Assembly (NCBI RefSeq): GCF_900108025.1
Contig: NZ_FNUS01000001.1
Location: 496,001 to 560,000, forward strand
DNA length: 64,000 bases
Source: Halpernia humi
GTDB lineage: Bacteria; Bacteroidota; Bacteroidia; Flavobacteriales; Weeksellaceae
Direction of reading: 5' to 3'
Below, one piece after another: positions 1 through 8,815 of this stretch (positions are counted from its first letter, which is position 1; each line of letters opens with the position of its first letter). Below the pieces are notes generated by a model. That model ran no database searches and had not been told where the DNA came from. It worked only from the letters and a program-made list of their open reading frames with translations. Position numbers and translations under genes: made by a program.

Positions 1-2519
1 GGGAATTTTTTCGATTTTAAAATGGCGTACGCGTAAATACTTAATTGTAAAGCTTGCGCCATTTTTTTGTTCATTAAAAGACTTTCAATTTTATCTTCTT
101 TTGGTTTCAAAAATAAATTTGTGGCTTTTTTAGTTTTATAATCAATAATTCGCAATTCGCCATTCAACCGGTCTACTCTATCAATGAAACCGTAAAAATA
201 AATATTTTCTGACTCTGAAATTGGGAATTCTACATTTTCAACACGCATTTCCAAATCGATAATTTCCAGTTGATTTCCTTTTTTAATTAAATTCAAATCA
301 TAATTTAAAATATCCGTCACTACCCTTTTCGCAATTGATTTGTGAATGTAATTCATCCCAGAATTATAAAATTCTTTCTCGTGATTTAACGTTTTAATAG
401 CGTCATCTAAAGATGCATCTACTTGTTTAAGTAAATCTTCTAAATTACTTTCTTTCAACGTTTTACCAATAACATTTTTATATAAAAAATGCAAAGCAAA
501 ATGCACTAAATTTCCATAATTTCTTTGTGAAAGTTCTTCTTCTACAGAATCTTCAGAACGTGTTTTTAAAATTTGTGACAAATAAAAATCTACCGGATTC
601 CAAAGATAATTTACCAAATGCGAGGCGGAAACCCGCGTTTTCCAAACTTCTAATTTATCTAAAACTTCATCGGTTTTTTCTAAAATAATTCCATCTTGAT
701 TAACAGGTTCAATACTGTTTTCAACCACTAAATGTTCAATATTTAAACCGCTTTCAATCTCTAATTGTGTGATAAATCTGCTTTTTTCGCCCGTATTTAA
801 GCCTGAACTTAAAGCGTTGTAAAGTAAGTACACATTTTTAGAATCTTGCAGTAATCGGTAAAAATGATACGCATAAATACTGTCATTTTCTAAAAAAGTA
901 TGTAAATTAAATTCTCGACGAACATCAAACGGCAAATACGTGTTTTGCGAATTTCCAAGGGGTAATTTTCCTTCGTTTACTGAAACTAAAATAATATTTT
1001 CAAAGTTTAATAAACGCGTTTCTAAAAGTCCCATTACTTGCAAACCTTGCAGCGGTTCACCTTGAAAATCAATACTTTCTGAATTTACCAATTGATTAAT
1101 TAAAACCTCCAAACTTTCGACATCCATTTCAAAATGATAATCATTCAGTTGGTTTTGCAGTGTTTTAAAAACCTTTTCAAAATGAGAAATATTTTCATAA
1201 ACAATATCATCCAAAGGTTGAAATTTTAATTGAAAGCAGTAATTTATTAAATTAAGCAACAATTCTTTAGCAGATTTTTTTTGAAATAAATTAAAATAAC
1301 TTAAACCCGAAAGCTCGCTTTCTAATCTATTTTTTGCAATATAGATGATATTTCTTTCCAGTAATAATTTTTTAAAATTTTGAATTAAAATTTCATCTTC
1401 TGGTGATTTTGGAAGTTCTTCTAAAATCGGTAAAACATCTTTATAATAGTAAGAATTTTGGTTTTTTTGAAGTTGTTTTTGAAGATGAAAAATTTTCTTC
1501 ATCGCATTCGAAAAGCCTAGATTTTTTAGCGGAAAACCCATTGTAATATTAATGCGTTCAATACTGCTTAAAGCATCTAAAGTCGGCGGTAAAAGGTTTT
1601 CATCTAAAAGTACGACCGCGGTTTTAGTAAAATCAAAATTAGAACTATTATTATTTGAAAGTTCAGAAAAAATTTCAGGAAGCAATTTTGTTTGCGAAAC
1701 ATTACCCGAAACTTCAAATATTTTTATATTTTTTTCTGATTTAAAGTCATTTTCTATCCAAGTAAATTCTCGACTATCATTAAATTCTGGCCACTTTTTA
1801 TGCTCACGTAAGAATTTTCCAGATTCTTGGCGCGCGTCGTTCATATAATAATTATCGGCTTGAAAATAGCAAATGGCTTTGTCCCATTTCAGTAATTCTT
1901 TCACTAATTTTTGCTCGACTGGCGTAAAAGCGTTAAAACCGCAAAATACAAAGTTTTCATTTGTATTTTGAGCAAAATCTTGAACTTTATTTTTTACGAT
2001 TTCGTGCAACATTCCCGCAGTTGCGTAATTTTTTTCTTGTAATTTTAACTTTAAAAGAGGCAAAAAATTTCTTTGTTTTCGCCAAAAGTTTAGAAATTTA
2101 TTTCTCGGGTTTTCTTCTTCCGCGTTTAAGTTTTCTGCCCAATTTTTTATGCGCTCTTCATCAAACATAAAATCTAAAACCGCAAGATCCGACTCGGAAA
2201 ACTTGAGTATATCGTCCCAATCTTTTAAAACCGTAGGAAACCATTTTAGAAAATTTCCAAAATCTTCATCGTATTGCGTTTTATAAATTTCATACGCGAA
2301 AAGCCACATCGCAATTCCATTAATTTGTTGCTTACCGGAAATATTTTTTAATAATTCTTCTATGGTGTAAAACTCTGGTAAAAAGCCAGAATAGGCTTTT
2401 TCTTGCAGAATTTTTTTGATAAAAACGACTGGTCTTTTTCCGGGTAAAACTAATGTGAACTTCGATAAATCAACGTTTTTTTGAAGTAAATCGTCGATAA
2501 TTTTGTTTAGAAATTTCAT
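1..2519 (-). CDS. PD-(D/E)XK nuclease family protein (AddB/RecB-like), partial
   Basis: The frame is open from ATG at 2519 through the left edge, so the C-terminus is missing; about 839 residues are visible. The protein resembles the Bacteroidota RecB/AddB-type nuclease-helicase proteins thought to act in double-strand break repair. The N-terminal part has no good Walker A motif. Near the visible end is a PD-(D/E)XK nuclease core: GFIDRVDRL followed by RIIDYKTKK, where the D of IDYK and the following K are the expected catalytic residues. The motif GLLETR about two thirds along resembles helicase-type motifs of AddB. A 170-base gap separates it from rsmG on the same strand. The family is confident; whether the helicase half is active cannot be judged here. 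Confidence 0.85.
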   Translation of the reverse strand, partial: MKFLNKIIDDLLQKNVDLSKFTLVLPGKRPVVFIKKILQEKAYSGFLPEFYTIEELLKNISGKQQINGIAMWLFAYEIYKTQYDEDFGNFLKWFPTVLKDWDDILKFSESDLAVLDFMFDEERIKNWAENLNAEEENPRNKFLNFWRKQRNFLPLLKLKLQEKNYATAGMLHEIVKNKVQDFAQNTNENFVFCGFNAFTPVEQKLVKELLKWDKAICYFQADNYYMNDARQESGKFLREHKKWPEFNDSREFTWIENDFKSEKNIKIFEVSGNVSQTKLLPEIFSELSNNNSSNFDFTKTAVVLLDENLLPPTLDALSSIERINITMGFPLKNLGFSNAMKKIFHLQKQLQKNQNSYYYKDVLPILEELPKSPEDEILIQNFKKLLLERNIIYIAKNRLESELSGLSYFNLFQKKSAKELLLNLINYCFQLKFQPLDDIVYENISHFEKVFKTLQNQLNDYHFEMDVESLEVLINQLVNSESIDFQGEPLQGLQVMGLLETRLLNFENIILVSVNEGKLPLGNSQNTYLPFDVRREFNLHTFLENDSIYAYHFYRLLQDSKNVYLLYNALSSGLNTGEKSRFITQLEIESGLNIEHLVVENSIEPVNQDGIILEKTDEVLDKLEVWKTRVSASHLVNYLWNPVDFYLSQILKTRSEDSVEEELSQRNYGNLVHFALHFLYKNVIGKTLKESNLEDLLKQVDASLDDAIKTLNHEKEFYNSGMNYIHKSIAKRVVTDILNYDLNLIKKGNQLEIIDLEMRVENVEFPISESENIYFYGFIDRVDRLNGELRIIDYKTKKATNLFLKPKEDKIESLLMNKKMAQALQLSIYAYAILKSKKF

Positions 2520-2692
2520 TAAAGAATTTGGGTATTAGTTAAAAGGGAATTTTTAAATTTAAGAAAAATACATCAAAAATCTTTATTTTGGCGCAAGTTT
2601 TTATCCAAAAAATAAGCAATAGTTCTTTTTTCTTTGAAAATTAAAATAAATACTTTTAAAGTTAAAATGCTAAGTAAAACTTGAAGAATTAT

Positions 2693-3328
2693 TCACGAAT
2701 TAAAATGCCCTTTTGAAAGATAAACCACTTTTTTAGTTTCAAAAAATTCTTCGTCGAAATAATTTTTTAATTGAAAAATTTCTGCTTTTAAACCTTGTAA
2801 TTCTTCTCCTAAATCGCCACCTTTTAAGTATAAAACGCCATTGTGTTTTGTATTGATCTGTTCTTTTTCAAATTTTCCTTTTAACCAGCGCAAAAAAACA
2901 GGCATTTGTGTAACGGCTCTACTTACTACAAAGTGAAATTTTTCTTTAATATTTTCTGCTCGTTCATGCTTTGCCACAACATTTTCTAACCCTAAACTTT
3001 CGGCAACTTCTTTCACAACCGTAATTTTTTTACCGATTGAATCTACTAGAGTAAAAGAACTTTCGGGAAATAAAATAGCGAGTGGAATGCCTGGAAAACC
3101 GCCGCCAGTACCAATGTCTAGTATTTTTGTATTTGGTGAAAACGCCATAACTTTTGCAATTCCCAACGAATGTAAAACGTGTTTTTCGTAAAGCGAATCT
3201 AAATCTTTGCGAGAAATTACATTTATTTTTTCATTCCAATCTTTATATAAGTCTTCTAAAAGTGTGAATTGCTGAATCTGTTTTTCAGAAAGATCCGGGA
3301 AATATTTTAAAATTAAATCTACTGACAT
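2693..3328 (-). CDS. rsmG: 16S rRNA (guanine-527-N7)-methyltransferase
   Basis: RsmG (GidB) methylates N7 of G527 in 16S rRNA with S-adenosylmethionine. The 211-residue length is typical. The SAM-binding loop LDIGTGGGFPGIPLA lies at about residues 70-84, and the family's N-terminal helix region, with WNEKINVISR at 31-40, is present. The ATG at 3328 follows a Bacteroidota -7 box TATTTTTG (3346-3353, minus strand), giving a short leader. It is transcribed divergently from the aminotransferase at 3423. Confidence 0.95.
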   Translation of the reverse strand: MSVDLILKYFPDLSEKQIQQFTLLEDLYKDWNEKINVISRKDLDSLYEKHVLHSLGIAKVMAFSPNTKILDIGTGGGFPGIPLAILFPESSFTLVDSIGKKITVVKEVAESLGLENVVAKHERAENIKEKFHFVVSRAVTQMPVFLRWLKGKFEKEQINTKHNGVLYLKGGDLGEELQGLKAEIFQLKNYFDEEFFETKKVVYLSKGHFNS

Positions 3329-3345
3329 TAATATTTTTTATTGAA

Positions 3346-3406
3346 CAAAAATAATGGTTTTTCTTTGAAATGAAGCGCCTTAACTGAAATCTAATTTTTA
3401 TATTTG
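3346..3406. promoter_or_regulatory. Divergent promoter region of rsmG and the aminotransferase
   Basis: Two Bacteroidota -7 boxes face away from each other: TATTTTTG on the minus strand at 3346-3353 (rsmG) and TATATTTG on the plus strand at 3399-3406 (aminotransferase, 16 bases before its ATG). Neither has a convincing TTG at -33. Confidence 0.5.
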
Positions 3407-3422
3407 TTAAAAATAAATTTCT

Positions 3423-4628
3423 ATGAATCAATTTTCAGAACGGTTAAATCGTTTGAGTTTTTCCCAAACTTTTGTAATGAGTAACAAGGCGCGCGAAATG
3501 AAAGCCAAAGGATTGGATGTTATCAGTTTAACTTTAGGTGAGCCAGATTTTGACGTGCCACAGAATATAAAAGAAGCAGCACACAGAGCGATTGATGAAA
3601 ATTACAGCCATTATTCGCCGGTTCCGGGTTTTATGGAACTTCGGCAAGCAGTGAGCAACAAACTAAAAAGAGATAATGAATTAGACTACAAACCTTCACA
3701 AATTTGTGTTTCTAATGGAGCAAAACAGGCAATTATAAACGTTTTTGCGGCAATTTTAAATCCAGGCGACGAAGTTATTGTTCCTGCGCCATACTGGGTA
3801 AGTTATGATGAAATGGTGAAAATGATGGATGGAACTTCGGTTTTCATTAAAACAGATTATACCACAGATTTTAAAATGACGGCCGAGCAATTAGAAAATG
3901 CAATTACGCCAAAAACCAAAGCAATTTTGTATAGTTCGCCCTGCAATCCATCTGGAAGTTATTACACTTATGAGGAATTGAAATCTTTAGCCAAAGTAAT
4001 TGCGAAATATCCAAATATTACAGTAATTTCTGATGAAATTTATGAATTCATCAATTATGAAACAAAACATGTTTCAATCGCACAATTTCCAGAAATAAAA
4101 GAACAGGTTGCCATCATCAACGGAATGTCTAAAGCATACGCGATGACTGGCTGGCGAATTGGTTATTCTGCCTGTTCAGAATCATTATCTAAAGCCTGCG
4201 AAAAAATACAAGGACAAATGACAAGCGGCGCAAATACAGTTGCGCAAAGAGCTGCAATTACTGCTTTAGAAACAGATCCCGCAGAATATCATTTCATGAT
4301 TGAAGCCTTCCAGAAAAGACGTGATTTGGTTTTTGATTTGTTAAAAGACATTAAAGGTTTTAAAATCCTTTTACCAAAATCGGCTTTTTACTGCTTTCCA
4401 GATATTTCTTTCTACATCGGTAAAAAATTAGATGGCGTGGAAATAAATAATTCTGACGACTTTGCTATGTTTTTACTTGAAAAAGCAAATGTAGCAACTG
4501 TTGGAGGTGTATCTTTTGGTAGCCCAGAATGTTTTAGAATTTCTTACGCGGCTTCAGAAGAAACTCTGAAAGAAGCGATGAAAAGAATTAAAGATTGTTT
4601 GGAAACTGCAGAATTAGCAAATATTTAA
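3423..4628 (+). CDS. Class I PLP-dependent aminotransferase (aspartate aminotransferase)
   Basis: This 401-residue cytoplasmic protein belongs to fold-type I aminotransferases, subgroup I-gamma, which move the amino group of aspartate (and sometimes other acids) to 2-oxoglutarate. Visible landmarks are NPSG at 175-178, DEIY at 204-207, and the PLP Schiff-base lysine K237 in the SKAYAMTGWRIGY block; the conserved substrate-binding arginine lies in the FRISYA segment near the C-terminus. ATG at 3423 lies just downstream of a TATATTTG box. It appears to be monocistronic. Prephenate or kynurenine aminotransferase activity cannot be excluded from sequence alone. Confidence 0.9.
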   Translation: MNQFSERLNRLSFSQTFVMSNKAREMKAKGLDVISLTLGEPDFDVPQNIKEAAHRAIDENYSHYSPVPGFMELRQAVSNKLKRDNELDYKPSQICVSNGAKQAIINVFAAILNPGDEVIVPAPYWVSYDEMVKMMDGTSVFIKTDYTTDFKMTAEQLENAITPKTKAILYSSPCNPSGSYYTYEELKSLAKVIAKYPNITVISDEIYEFINYETKHVSIAQFPEIKEQVAIINGMSKAYAMTGWRIGYSACSESLSKACEKIQGQMTSGANTVAQRAAITALETDPAEYHFMIEAFQKRRDLVFDLLKDIKGFKILLPKSAFYCFPDISFYIGKKLDGVEINNSDDFAMFLLEKANVATVGGVSFGSPECFRISYAASEETLKEAMKRIKDCLETAELANI

Positions 4629-4706
4629 TTTAATTTTAATTATTTCACAAATCACAATAATAGATTTTATATATTAAAAATCATTTTTTAATAGATACAG
4701 ATAGTG

Positions 4707-4714
4707 TAATTTTG
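4707..4714 (+). promoter_or_regulatory. -7 promoter box of the peroxiredoxin gene
   Basis: TAATTTTG matches the Bacteroidota TAnnTTTG box 30 bases before the ATG at 4745. No clear TTG lies at the usual upstream spacing. Confidence 0.45.
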
Positions 4715-4744
4715 CGCTAGAAATAACTTAAAAATAAATTATAA

Positions 4745-5377
4745 ATGTCATTAGTAGGTAGAAAATTCCCAAATGTAACGATAGATGCAATGTCTGAAAT
4801 GGGAGATGATTTAAGAATCAATGTGTTGCAAGAGGCAATAAATAATCAACAAAAAGTTTTGCTTTTCTGGTATCCAAAAGATTTCACTTTTGTTTGTCCG
4901 ACAGAATTGCACGCTTTTCAAGAGGCGCAAGAGGAATTTAAAAAGAGAAATACGATGATAATTGGTGCATCTTGTGACACCAATGAAGTGCATTTTGCAT
5001 GGTTGAATACTGCAAAAGAAAACGGTGGAATCGAGGGTGTAACCTATCCTATTTTATCTGATACACATCGTCAATTAGCTAATTTACTAGGTATTGTAGA
5101 TCAAGATTTTGATTATGATGAAGATGGTCAGGAGTTGTTTTCTGGTTCTAATGTAACTTATAGAGCGACTTACTTGATCGATGAAACTGGTAAAATTTTC
5201 CATGAAAGTGTAAATGATATGCCACTTGGAAGAAATGTAAAAGAGTTTATCAGAATGATTGATGCTTATACTCACGTTCAAAAACACGGTGAAGTTTGCC
5301 CAGCAAATTGGGAAGAAGGCAAAGAAGCGATGCATGCAGATAGAAAATCTACGGCGGCGTATTTAGCAAAGAATTAA
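4745..5377 (+). CDS. Peroxiredoxin (AhpC/Prx1 type, 2-Cys)
   Basis: A thiol peroxidase that reduces hydrogen peroxide and organic hydroperoxides. At 210 residues it has the AhpC-TSA core with peroxidatic Cys51 in FTFVCPTELHAF and resolving Cys185 in EVCPANW near the C-terminus, so it is a typical 2-Cys enzyme. It is followed by a thioredoxin-like gene and DUF6952, an arrangement I know from other Flavobacteriia, where the thioredoxin is a plausible reductant. A strong hairpin terminator lies directly after the stop codon, so this gene can be transcribed alone. Confidence 0.94.
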   Translation: MSLVGRKFPNVTIDAMSEMGDDLRINVLQEAINNQQKVLLFWYPKDFTFVCPTELHAFQEAQEEFKKRNTMIIGASCDTNEVHFAWLNTAKENGGIEGVTYPILSDTHRQLANLLGIVDQDFDYDEDGQELFSGSNVTYRATYLIDETGKIFHESVNDMPLGRNVKEFIRMIDAYTHVQKHGEVCPANWEEGKEAMHADRKSTAAYLAKN

Positions 5378-5400
5378 AATTAAATCTAATTTTAAAGAGA

Positions 5401-5427
5401 GACCCGAAAAGTTTCGGGTCTTTTTTT
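5401..5427 (+). terminator. Intrinsic terminator after peroxiredoxin
   Basis: GACCCGAAA-AGT-TTCGGGTC-type stem followed by seven Ts. It lies only 18 bases before the next start codon (5445), so the thioredoxin gene depends on read-through or on a promoter inside the hairpin tail. Confidence 0.85.
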
Positions 5428-5444
5428 ATTTAAAATATTTTAAA

Positions 5445-5753
5445 ATGTACACAGAATTAGCAGAAGATAATTTACATGAAATTGTAAAAAATAACGAAAA
5501 AGTAGTGGTTCAATATGGTGCAACTTGGTGTGGAAACTGCAGAATTATGAAGCCAAAATTTAAAAAATTAGCGGCTGAAAACGATGCAATTCCCTTCTAT
5601 TATGTGGATGCCGAAAAATTGCCAGAAAGTAGAAAATTGGCGCAAGTTGATAATTTACCAACATTTGCTATTTTTAAAAATGGTGAAAGAGTAAATCAAG
5701 TTCAAAGCAATAAAGCGGAAAGTTTAACCGAGTTATTTAATGAATTAAATTAA
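5445..5753 (+). CDS. Thioredoxin family protein
   Basis: A 102-residue single-domain thioredoxin-fold protein with an active site WCGNC (Cys29 and Cys32) instead of the classical WCGPC. The cis-proline context is conserved (NLPTFAIFKNG). No signal peptide is visible, so it should be cytoplasmic. Its place right after a 2-Cys peroxiredoxin suggests it serves as that enzyme's electron donor; this is inference from context. It starts 18 bases after the peroxiredoxin terminator. Confidence 0.88.
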   Translation: MYTELAEDNLHEIVKNNEKVVVQYGATWCGNCRIMKPKFKKLAAENDAIPFYYVDAEKLPESRKLAQVDNLPTFAIFKNGERVNQVQSNKAESLTELFNELN

Positions 5754-5763
5754 AAATTTAATT

Positions 5764-5850
5764 ATGAAATCGCCATTTACAAGTTTGCAAACCAACACTA
5801 ATGAAGATAAAGGCGATAACATATGACCTTTAAAAAAATAAAATCTACCT
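5764..5850 (+). promoter_or_regulatory. Leader element, copy 1 (upstream of the DUF6952 gene)
   Basis: ATCGCC (5769-5774) and GGCGAT (5812-5817) can pair around a 37-base loop that contains GTTTGCAAAC. The stem is followed by AACATATGACCTTTAAAAA and 33 bases in all before the next ATG. The same arrangement occurs upstream of blaI and etfB (see findings). A 20-codon frame (5764-5826) overlaps it and begins MKSP; it may be incidental. Confidence 0.6.
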
Positions 5851-6102
5851 ATGAAATTACCTATAATCAGACAGTTTTACCAAAATCAATCCGTAGAAAA
5901 TTTAGAAAAAACATTGGAAGTTTTAGAAAGTTTCACTGAATTTAGAGGAACAACTGATGAAGATTTGAATGTGGCTGGAGAATTAATTACCAATATTTGC
6001 GGCGCGCTAGAAGTGCACGCAAATGTAAAAAATGGCATGGCAGAAAGAGATGCGTTGAATGGTTTTGCTCAAAAAGTTTTAGGATCGATTGATAAGAATT
6101 AG
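5851..6102 (+). CDS. DUF6952 family protein
   Basis: A small acidic cytoplasmic protein of 83 residues, predicted helical, with no signal peptide or membrane segment. I recognise it as the short protein that accompanies peroxiredoxin and thioredoxin genes in Flavobacteriia (NCBI family DUF6952); its function is unknown. It is the last gene of the redox cluster and is followed by a bidirectional terminator. Its start codon lies at a conserved distance from a stem-loop leader element shared with blaI and etfB, so its translation may be controlled separately from that of the thioredoxin. Confidence 0.75.
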   Translation: MKLPIIRQFYQNQSVENLEKTLEVLESFTEFRGTTDEDLNVAGELITNICGALEVHANVKNGMAERDALNGFAQKVLGSIDKN

Positions 6103-6125
6103 AAAAATAATTTCTAAAATTAATT

Positions 6126-6158
6126 AAAAAAGGCTTCAAAATATTGAAGCCTTTTTTT
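6126..6158. terminator. Bidirectional terminator between DUF6952 and map
   Basis: AAAGGCTTCA-N6-TGAAGCCTTT stem with A-run and T-run flanks serves both converging genes. Confidence 0.85.
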
Positions 6159-6161
6159 ATT

Positions 6162-6971
6162 TTAAAAATCCCTAGTAAAAGGTTTTTCTTCGTCAGAAAC
6201 AATTCCGAGGGCTTCGTAAATATATTTGTAGGTGGAAAGCAAAACTGGTTTTCCTTCAATTACACAAACATCGTGTTCAAAATGTGCAGAAGGCGACATG
6301 TCTAAACTTGTCACCGTCCAACCATCTTTATGAAATTTCACTTTTTCAGTTCCAAGATTTATCATTGGTTCTATGGCGAGCGCAATTCCATCTTTAATGA
6401 CTTTACCACTTCCCTTTCGCCCGTAATTCGGCACTTGCGGATCTTCGTGCATTTTTCTTCCCAGGCCGTGACCAACCAATTCACGAACAACGCCGTAACC
6501 TTCTTTTTCGCAGTAATTTTGAATGGCAAAAGAAATATCACCAATTCTTTTCCCACGAACGCATTGTTCGATTCCTTTGTATAAAGATTCTTTTGTGATT
6601 TGTAGTAATTTTTTAGTTTCAGGAGCAACTTCGCCAACTTGAAAAGAATAGGCATGATCGCCATAAAATCCGTTCATATAAACGCCACAATCCACTGATA
6701 AAATATCGCCTTCTTCTAAAGGCTTATCATTCGGAATACCGTGAACCACTTCTGCATTTGGAGAAATACATAAATTATTGGGGAAGCCGTACATTCCTAA
6801 AAAAGCAGGTTCGCCACCGTTATCGCGAATAAATTCGCCTCCTAATTTATCTAAATGTGCCGTCGTTACACCAGGTTTTATTTCTTTGGCTAAAAGACCT
6901 AAAGTTTTAGAAACCAATTGCGCACTTTCGCGCATTAATCGGAGTTCTTCTATTGTTTTTAACTGAATCAC
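6162..6971 (-). CDS. map: Type I methionine aminopeptidase
   Basis: It removes the N-terminal methionine from nascent proteins, a two-metal enzyme of clan MG. The 269 residues show the expected ligands: His77 in VVHGIP, Asp94 in VDCGV, Asp105 in GDHAYSF, the GHGLGRKMHE histidine, and EPMI and CVIEG glutamates. Length and start match the family. Unlike in many bacteria it is not in a ribosomal protein operon here; it converges with DUF6952 and shares the terminator. Confidence 0.95.
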   Translation of the reverse strand: MIQLKTIEELRLMRESAQLVSKTLGLLAKEIKPGVTTAHLDKLGGEFIRDNGGEPAFLGMYGFPNNLCISPNAEVVHGIPNDKPLEEGDILSVDCGVYMNGFYGDHAYSFQVGEVAPETKKLLQITKESLYKGIEQCVRGKRIGDISFAIQNYCEKEGYGVVRELVGHGLGRKMHEDPQVPNYGRKGSGKVIKDGIALAIEPMINLGTEKVKFHKDGWTVTSLDMSPSAHFEHDVCVIEGKPVLLSTYKYIYEALGIVSDEEKPFTRDF

Positions 6972-7015
6972 AAATTAAATTTTAAATTATTTTTTTGAAG
7001 AATTTCTAACATTTT

Positions 7016-7447
7016 CTACCAAAAAAGACCTTTTTTCTTATCTTTCTTCATTTTAGAATAAGCCAAAACTTCGCCTCCTTCCACACGAAATTCTATTCTT
7101 TCAGTTACAATTTTATAGATTTCTCCCCAACCAGGGAACCCCCCAAGATTACGGTCATCTATAAAAAAATCGGCGTCTATTTTCCTTGATTGTGTTTTTA
7201 TATCAAATTCTTCACCCTCAAAACTTGAATTAATAGCATAAAATTCTACACCATTTTTTTTACAAAATTCTATCGCTTCTTCTAAAGGTTTCCCATGTCG
7301 ATAAGTCCATAAAATTAATCGATAACCTTCACTTTGAAATTTTTTTAAGGTTTCAAAAGCAAAAGTTTTAGTTTTTCCAATTCTAGGATAGGCATCTTCC
7401 ACAATTGTTCCATCAAAATCGATAGCCAATTTTTTATTACTCTTCAT
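7016..7447 (-). CDS. HAD-superfamily hydrolase (small BT0820-like type)
   Basis: A 143-residue cytoplasmic HAD phosphatase. The nucleophile motif DFDGT (Asp10, Asp12) lies at the N-terminus, motif II is in LILWTYRHG, and motif III/IV is DADFFIDDRNLGG. There is no large cap domain, as in the small Bacteroides HAD proteins of the BT0820 type; the substrate is unknown. The frame is open 14 codons further upstream, but a -7 box TATATTTG (7464-7471, minus) lies inside that extension and the conserved protein begins at MKSNKKLAIDFDGT, so I place the start at 7447. Confidence 0.82.
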   Translation of the reverse strand: MKSNKKLAIDFDGTIVEDAYPRIGKTKTFAFETLKKFQSEGYRLILWTYRHGKPLEEAIEFCKKNGVEFYAINSSFEGEEFDIKTQSRKIDADFFIDDRNLGGFPGWGEIYKIVTERIEFRVEGGEVLAYSKMKKDKKKGLFW

Positions 7448-7463
7448 TCGGTTTTTTTCTTTG

Positions 7464-7471
7464 CAAATATA
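7464..7471 (-). promoter_or_regulatory. -7 promoter box deciding the HAD gene start
   Basis: TATATTTG ends 16 bases before the ATG at 7447 and would make any upstream start untranscribed from this promoter. Confidence 0.5.
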
Positions 7472-7573
7472 AGAAATCATTTTTTGCACCTAAAATTTTT
7501 GCCGAATTAAAACTCTTATAAATTCCTATTGAGATTGGATTTTTGAGAAAGACAGTAAAAAATTCTAAACTAA

Positions 7574-8272
7574 TTATTTCCCAATTAAAAAAACTGTGGG
7601 AATTTTGTGAAGATTTGGTTTTTCTTTTTTCCAGTTTTTCACCATTAAAGTTTTGATGTATTCATTAGTCGGATGGTTAATATTCGCCGCAATACAAAGT
7701 TTGGTTTGTGGCGAAAGGTATTTGCACAAATCATCAAACAAAGATAAATTTCGATAGGGCGTTTCCATAAAAATTTGAGTAAACCCAGATTTTTGTACCA
7801 AATTTTCTAATAGATTTATTTTGGCTTTGCGCTCCCCTTTTTCGATGGGCAAATAGCCATTAAATGTAAATTCTTGCCCGTTTAAACCGCTTGCAATTAA
7901 TGCTAAAACAAAAGAACTTGGACCATTTATAGGTATTACTTTTATATTATTTTGATGGCAAAATTCTACCATTATATTCCCAGGATCACCGATGCAAGGC
8001 AAGCCGGCATCTGATAGTAAACCGAAATCTACTCCACTTTTTAATAATTTTTGGGCTTCTTCTAAATCAGATTTTTCAGAATATTTATCCACGATAAATA
8101 ACTTCAACTCTGCTTGAATTTTTTCTGGACAAAAATATTTAATGATTTTGCGCGCTGCTTTTTCGTTTTCCACAAAGAAATAATCTGTTTTCAAAATATA
8201 TTCTGAAATTATAGGTGCAAAATAATTTTTTGGTGTTTCTGGCGATAAATAAGCAGGAATGAGGAAAAGCAT
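7574..8272 (-). CDS. SAM-dependent methyltransferase, tetrapyrrole-methylase/RsmI-like
   Basis: This 232-residue protein has the fold of tetrapyrrole methylases, the family that contains RsmI (2'-O-methylation of C1402 of 16S rRNA). The diagnostic block SDAGLPCIGDPG is at residues 87-98, followed by GPSSFVLALIASGL. It is shorter than RsmI of E. coli (286) and lacks its C-terminal extension. The neighbours (LMW phosphatase and dnaA upstream) match the arrangement known in Flavobacteriia. True RsmI versus a paralogue cannot be settled here. Confidence 0.85.
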   Translation of the reverse strand: MLFLIPAYLSPETPKNYFAPIISEYILKTDYFFVENEKAARKIIKYFCPEKIQAELKLFIVDKYSEKSDLEEAQKLLKSGVDFGLLSDAGLPCIGDPGNIMVEFCHQNNIKVIPINGPSSFVLALIASGLNGQEFTFNGYLPIEKGERKAKINLLENLVQKSGFTQIFMETPYRNLSLFDDLCKYLSPQTKLCIAANINHPTNEYIKTLMVKNWKKEKPNLHKIPTVFLIGK

Positions 8273-8369
8273 TTGTTTTAATGTAAAATTGTGAAGATTT
8301 GAAGTCCTTTGATTCTATAAATTGTGAAGTAGTTTGATTAAAAATATTCTAATTAAAATTAAAGCAAAA

Positions 8370-8804
8370 TTACAACTTTACAACTTCACGGCTTATTCTT
8401 TCACAGGCCTTATCTAAAAGTTGAAAAACGTTTTCAAAATCTTCATTCGTTCCATAATATGGATCCGGAACTTCGGCATTTTCTAAAATCAATGAAATTT
8501 TTTTAACTTGATTTTCATTGCTGGCCAAATCTTTTACGTCTTGCAAATTATGCTTATCCATACAGAAAATTAAATCAAAATTCTCCAAATCTTCGGCTTT
8601 TAAATGTTTAGATTTTTGGTGAGAAATATCTAAACCATGTTTTTTGGCAACTTTTATAGAGCGCGAATCTGGTGCATTGCCTTGGTGCATGGCAATTGTG
8701 CCGGCAGACTCTACAGCGAAATTTTTTGGAAGTTTTGCTTTTAAAATGCCTTCTGCTAAAGGGCTTCTGCAAATATTTCCCAAACAAACCATTAAAATTT
8801 TCAT
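8370..8804 (-). CDS. Low-molecular-weight protein-tyrosine phosphatase
   Basis: A 144-residue cytoplasmic phosphatase. The P-loop CLGNICRS at residues 7-14 holds the nucleophile Cys7 and Arg13, and the general acid lies in VPDPYYG. The start is chosen at 8804, where MKILMVCLGN begins at the usual distance from the P-loop; ATG at 8816 (four codons longer) is possible. An upstream TTG at 8831 is rejected because it lies in the stem of the dnaA terminator. In proteobacteria such enzymes act in exopolysaccharide control; nothing here shows the substrate. Confidence 0.92.
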   Translation of the reverse strand: MKILMVCLGNICRSPLAEGILKAKLPKNFAVESAGTIAMHQGNAPDSRSIKVAKKHGLDISHQKSKHLKAEDLENFDLIFCMDKHNLQDVKDLASNENQVKKISLILENAEVPDPYYGTNEDFENVFQLLDKACERISREVVKL

Positions 8805-8815
8805 ATTTATTTTCA

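Noticed and set aside
8083-8092. TTATCCACG, a DnaA-box-like sequence
   Set aside because: It is a single imperfect match inside the RsmI-like coding region; no cluster of boxes is found near dnaA.
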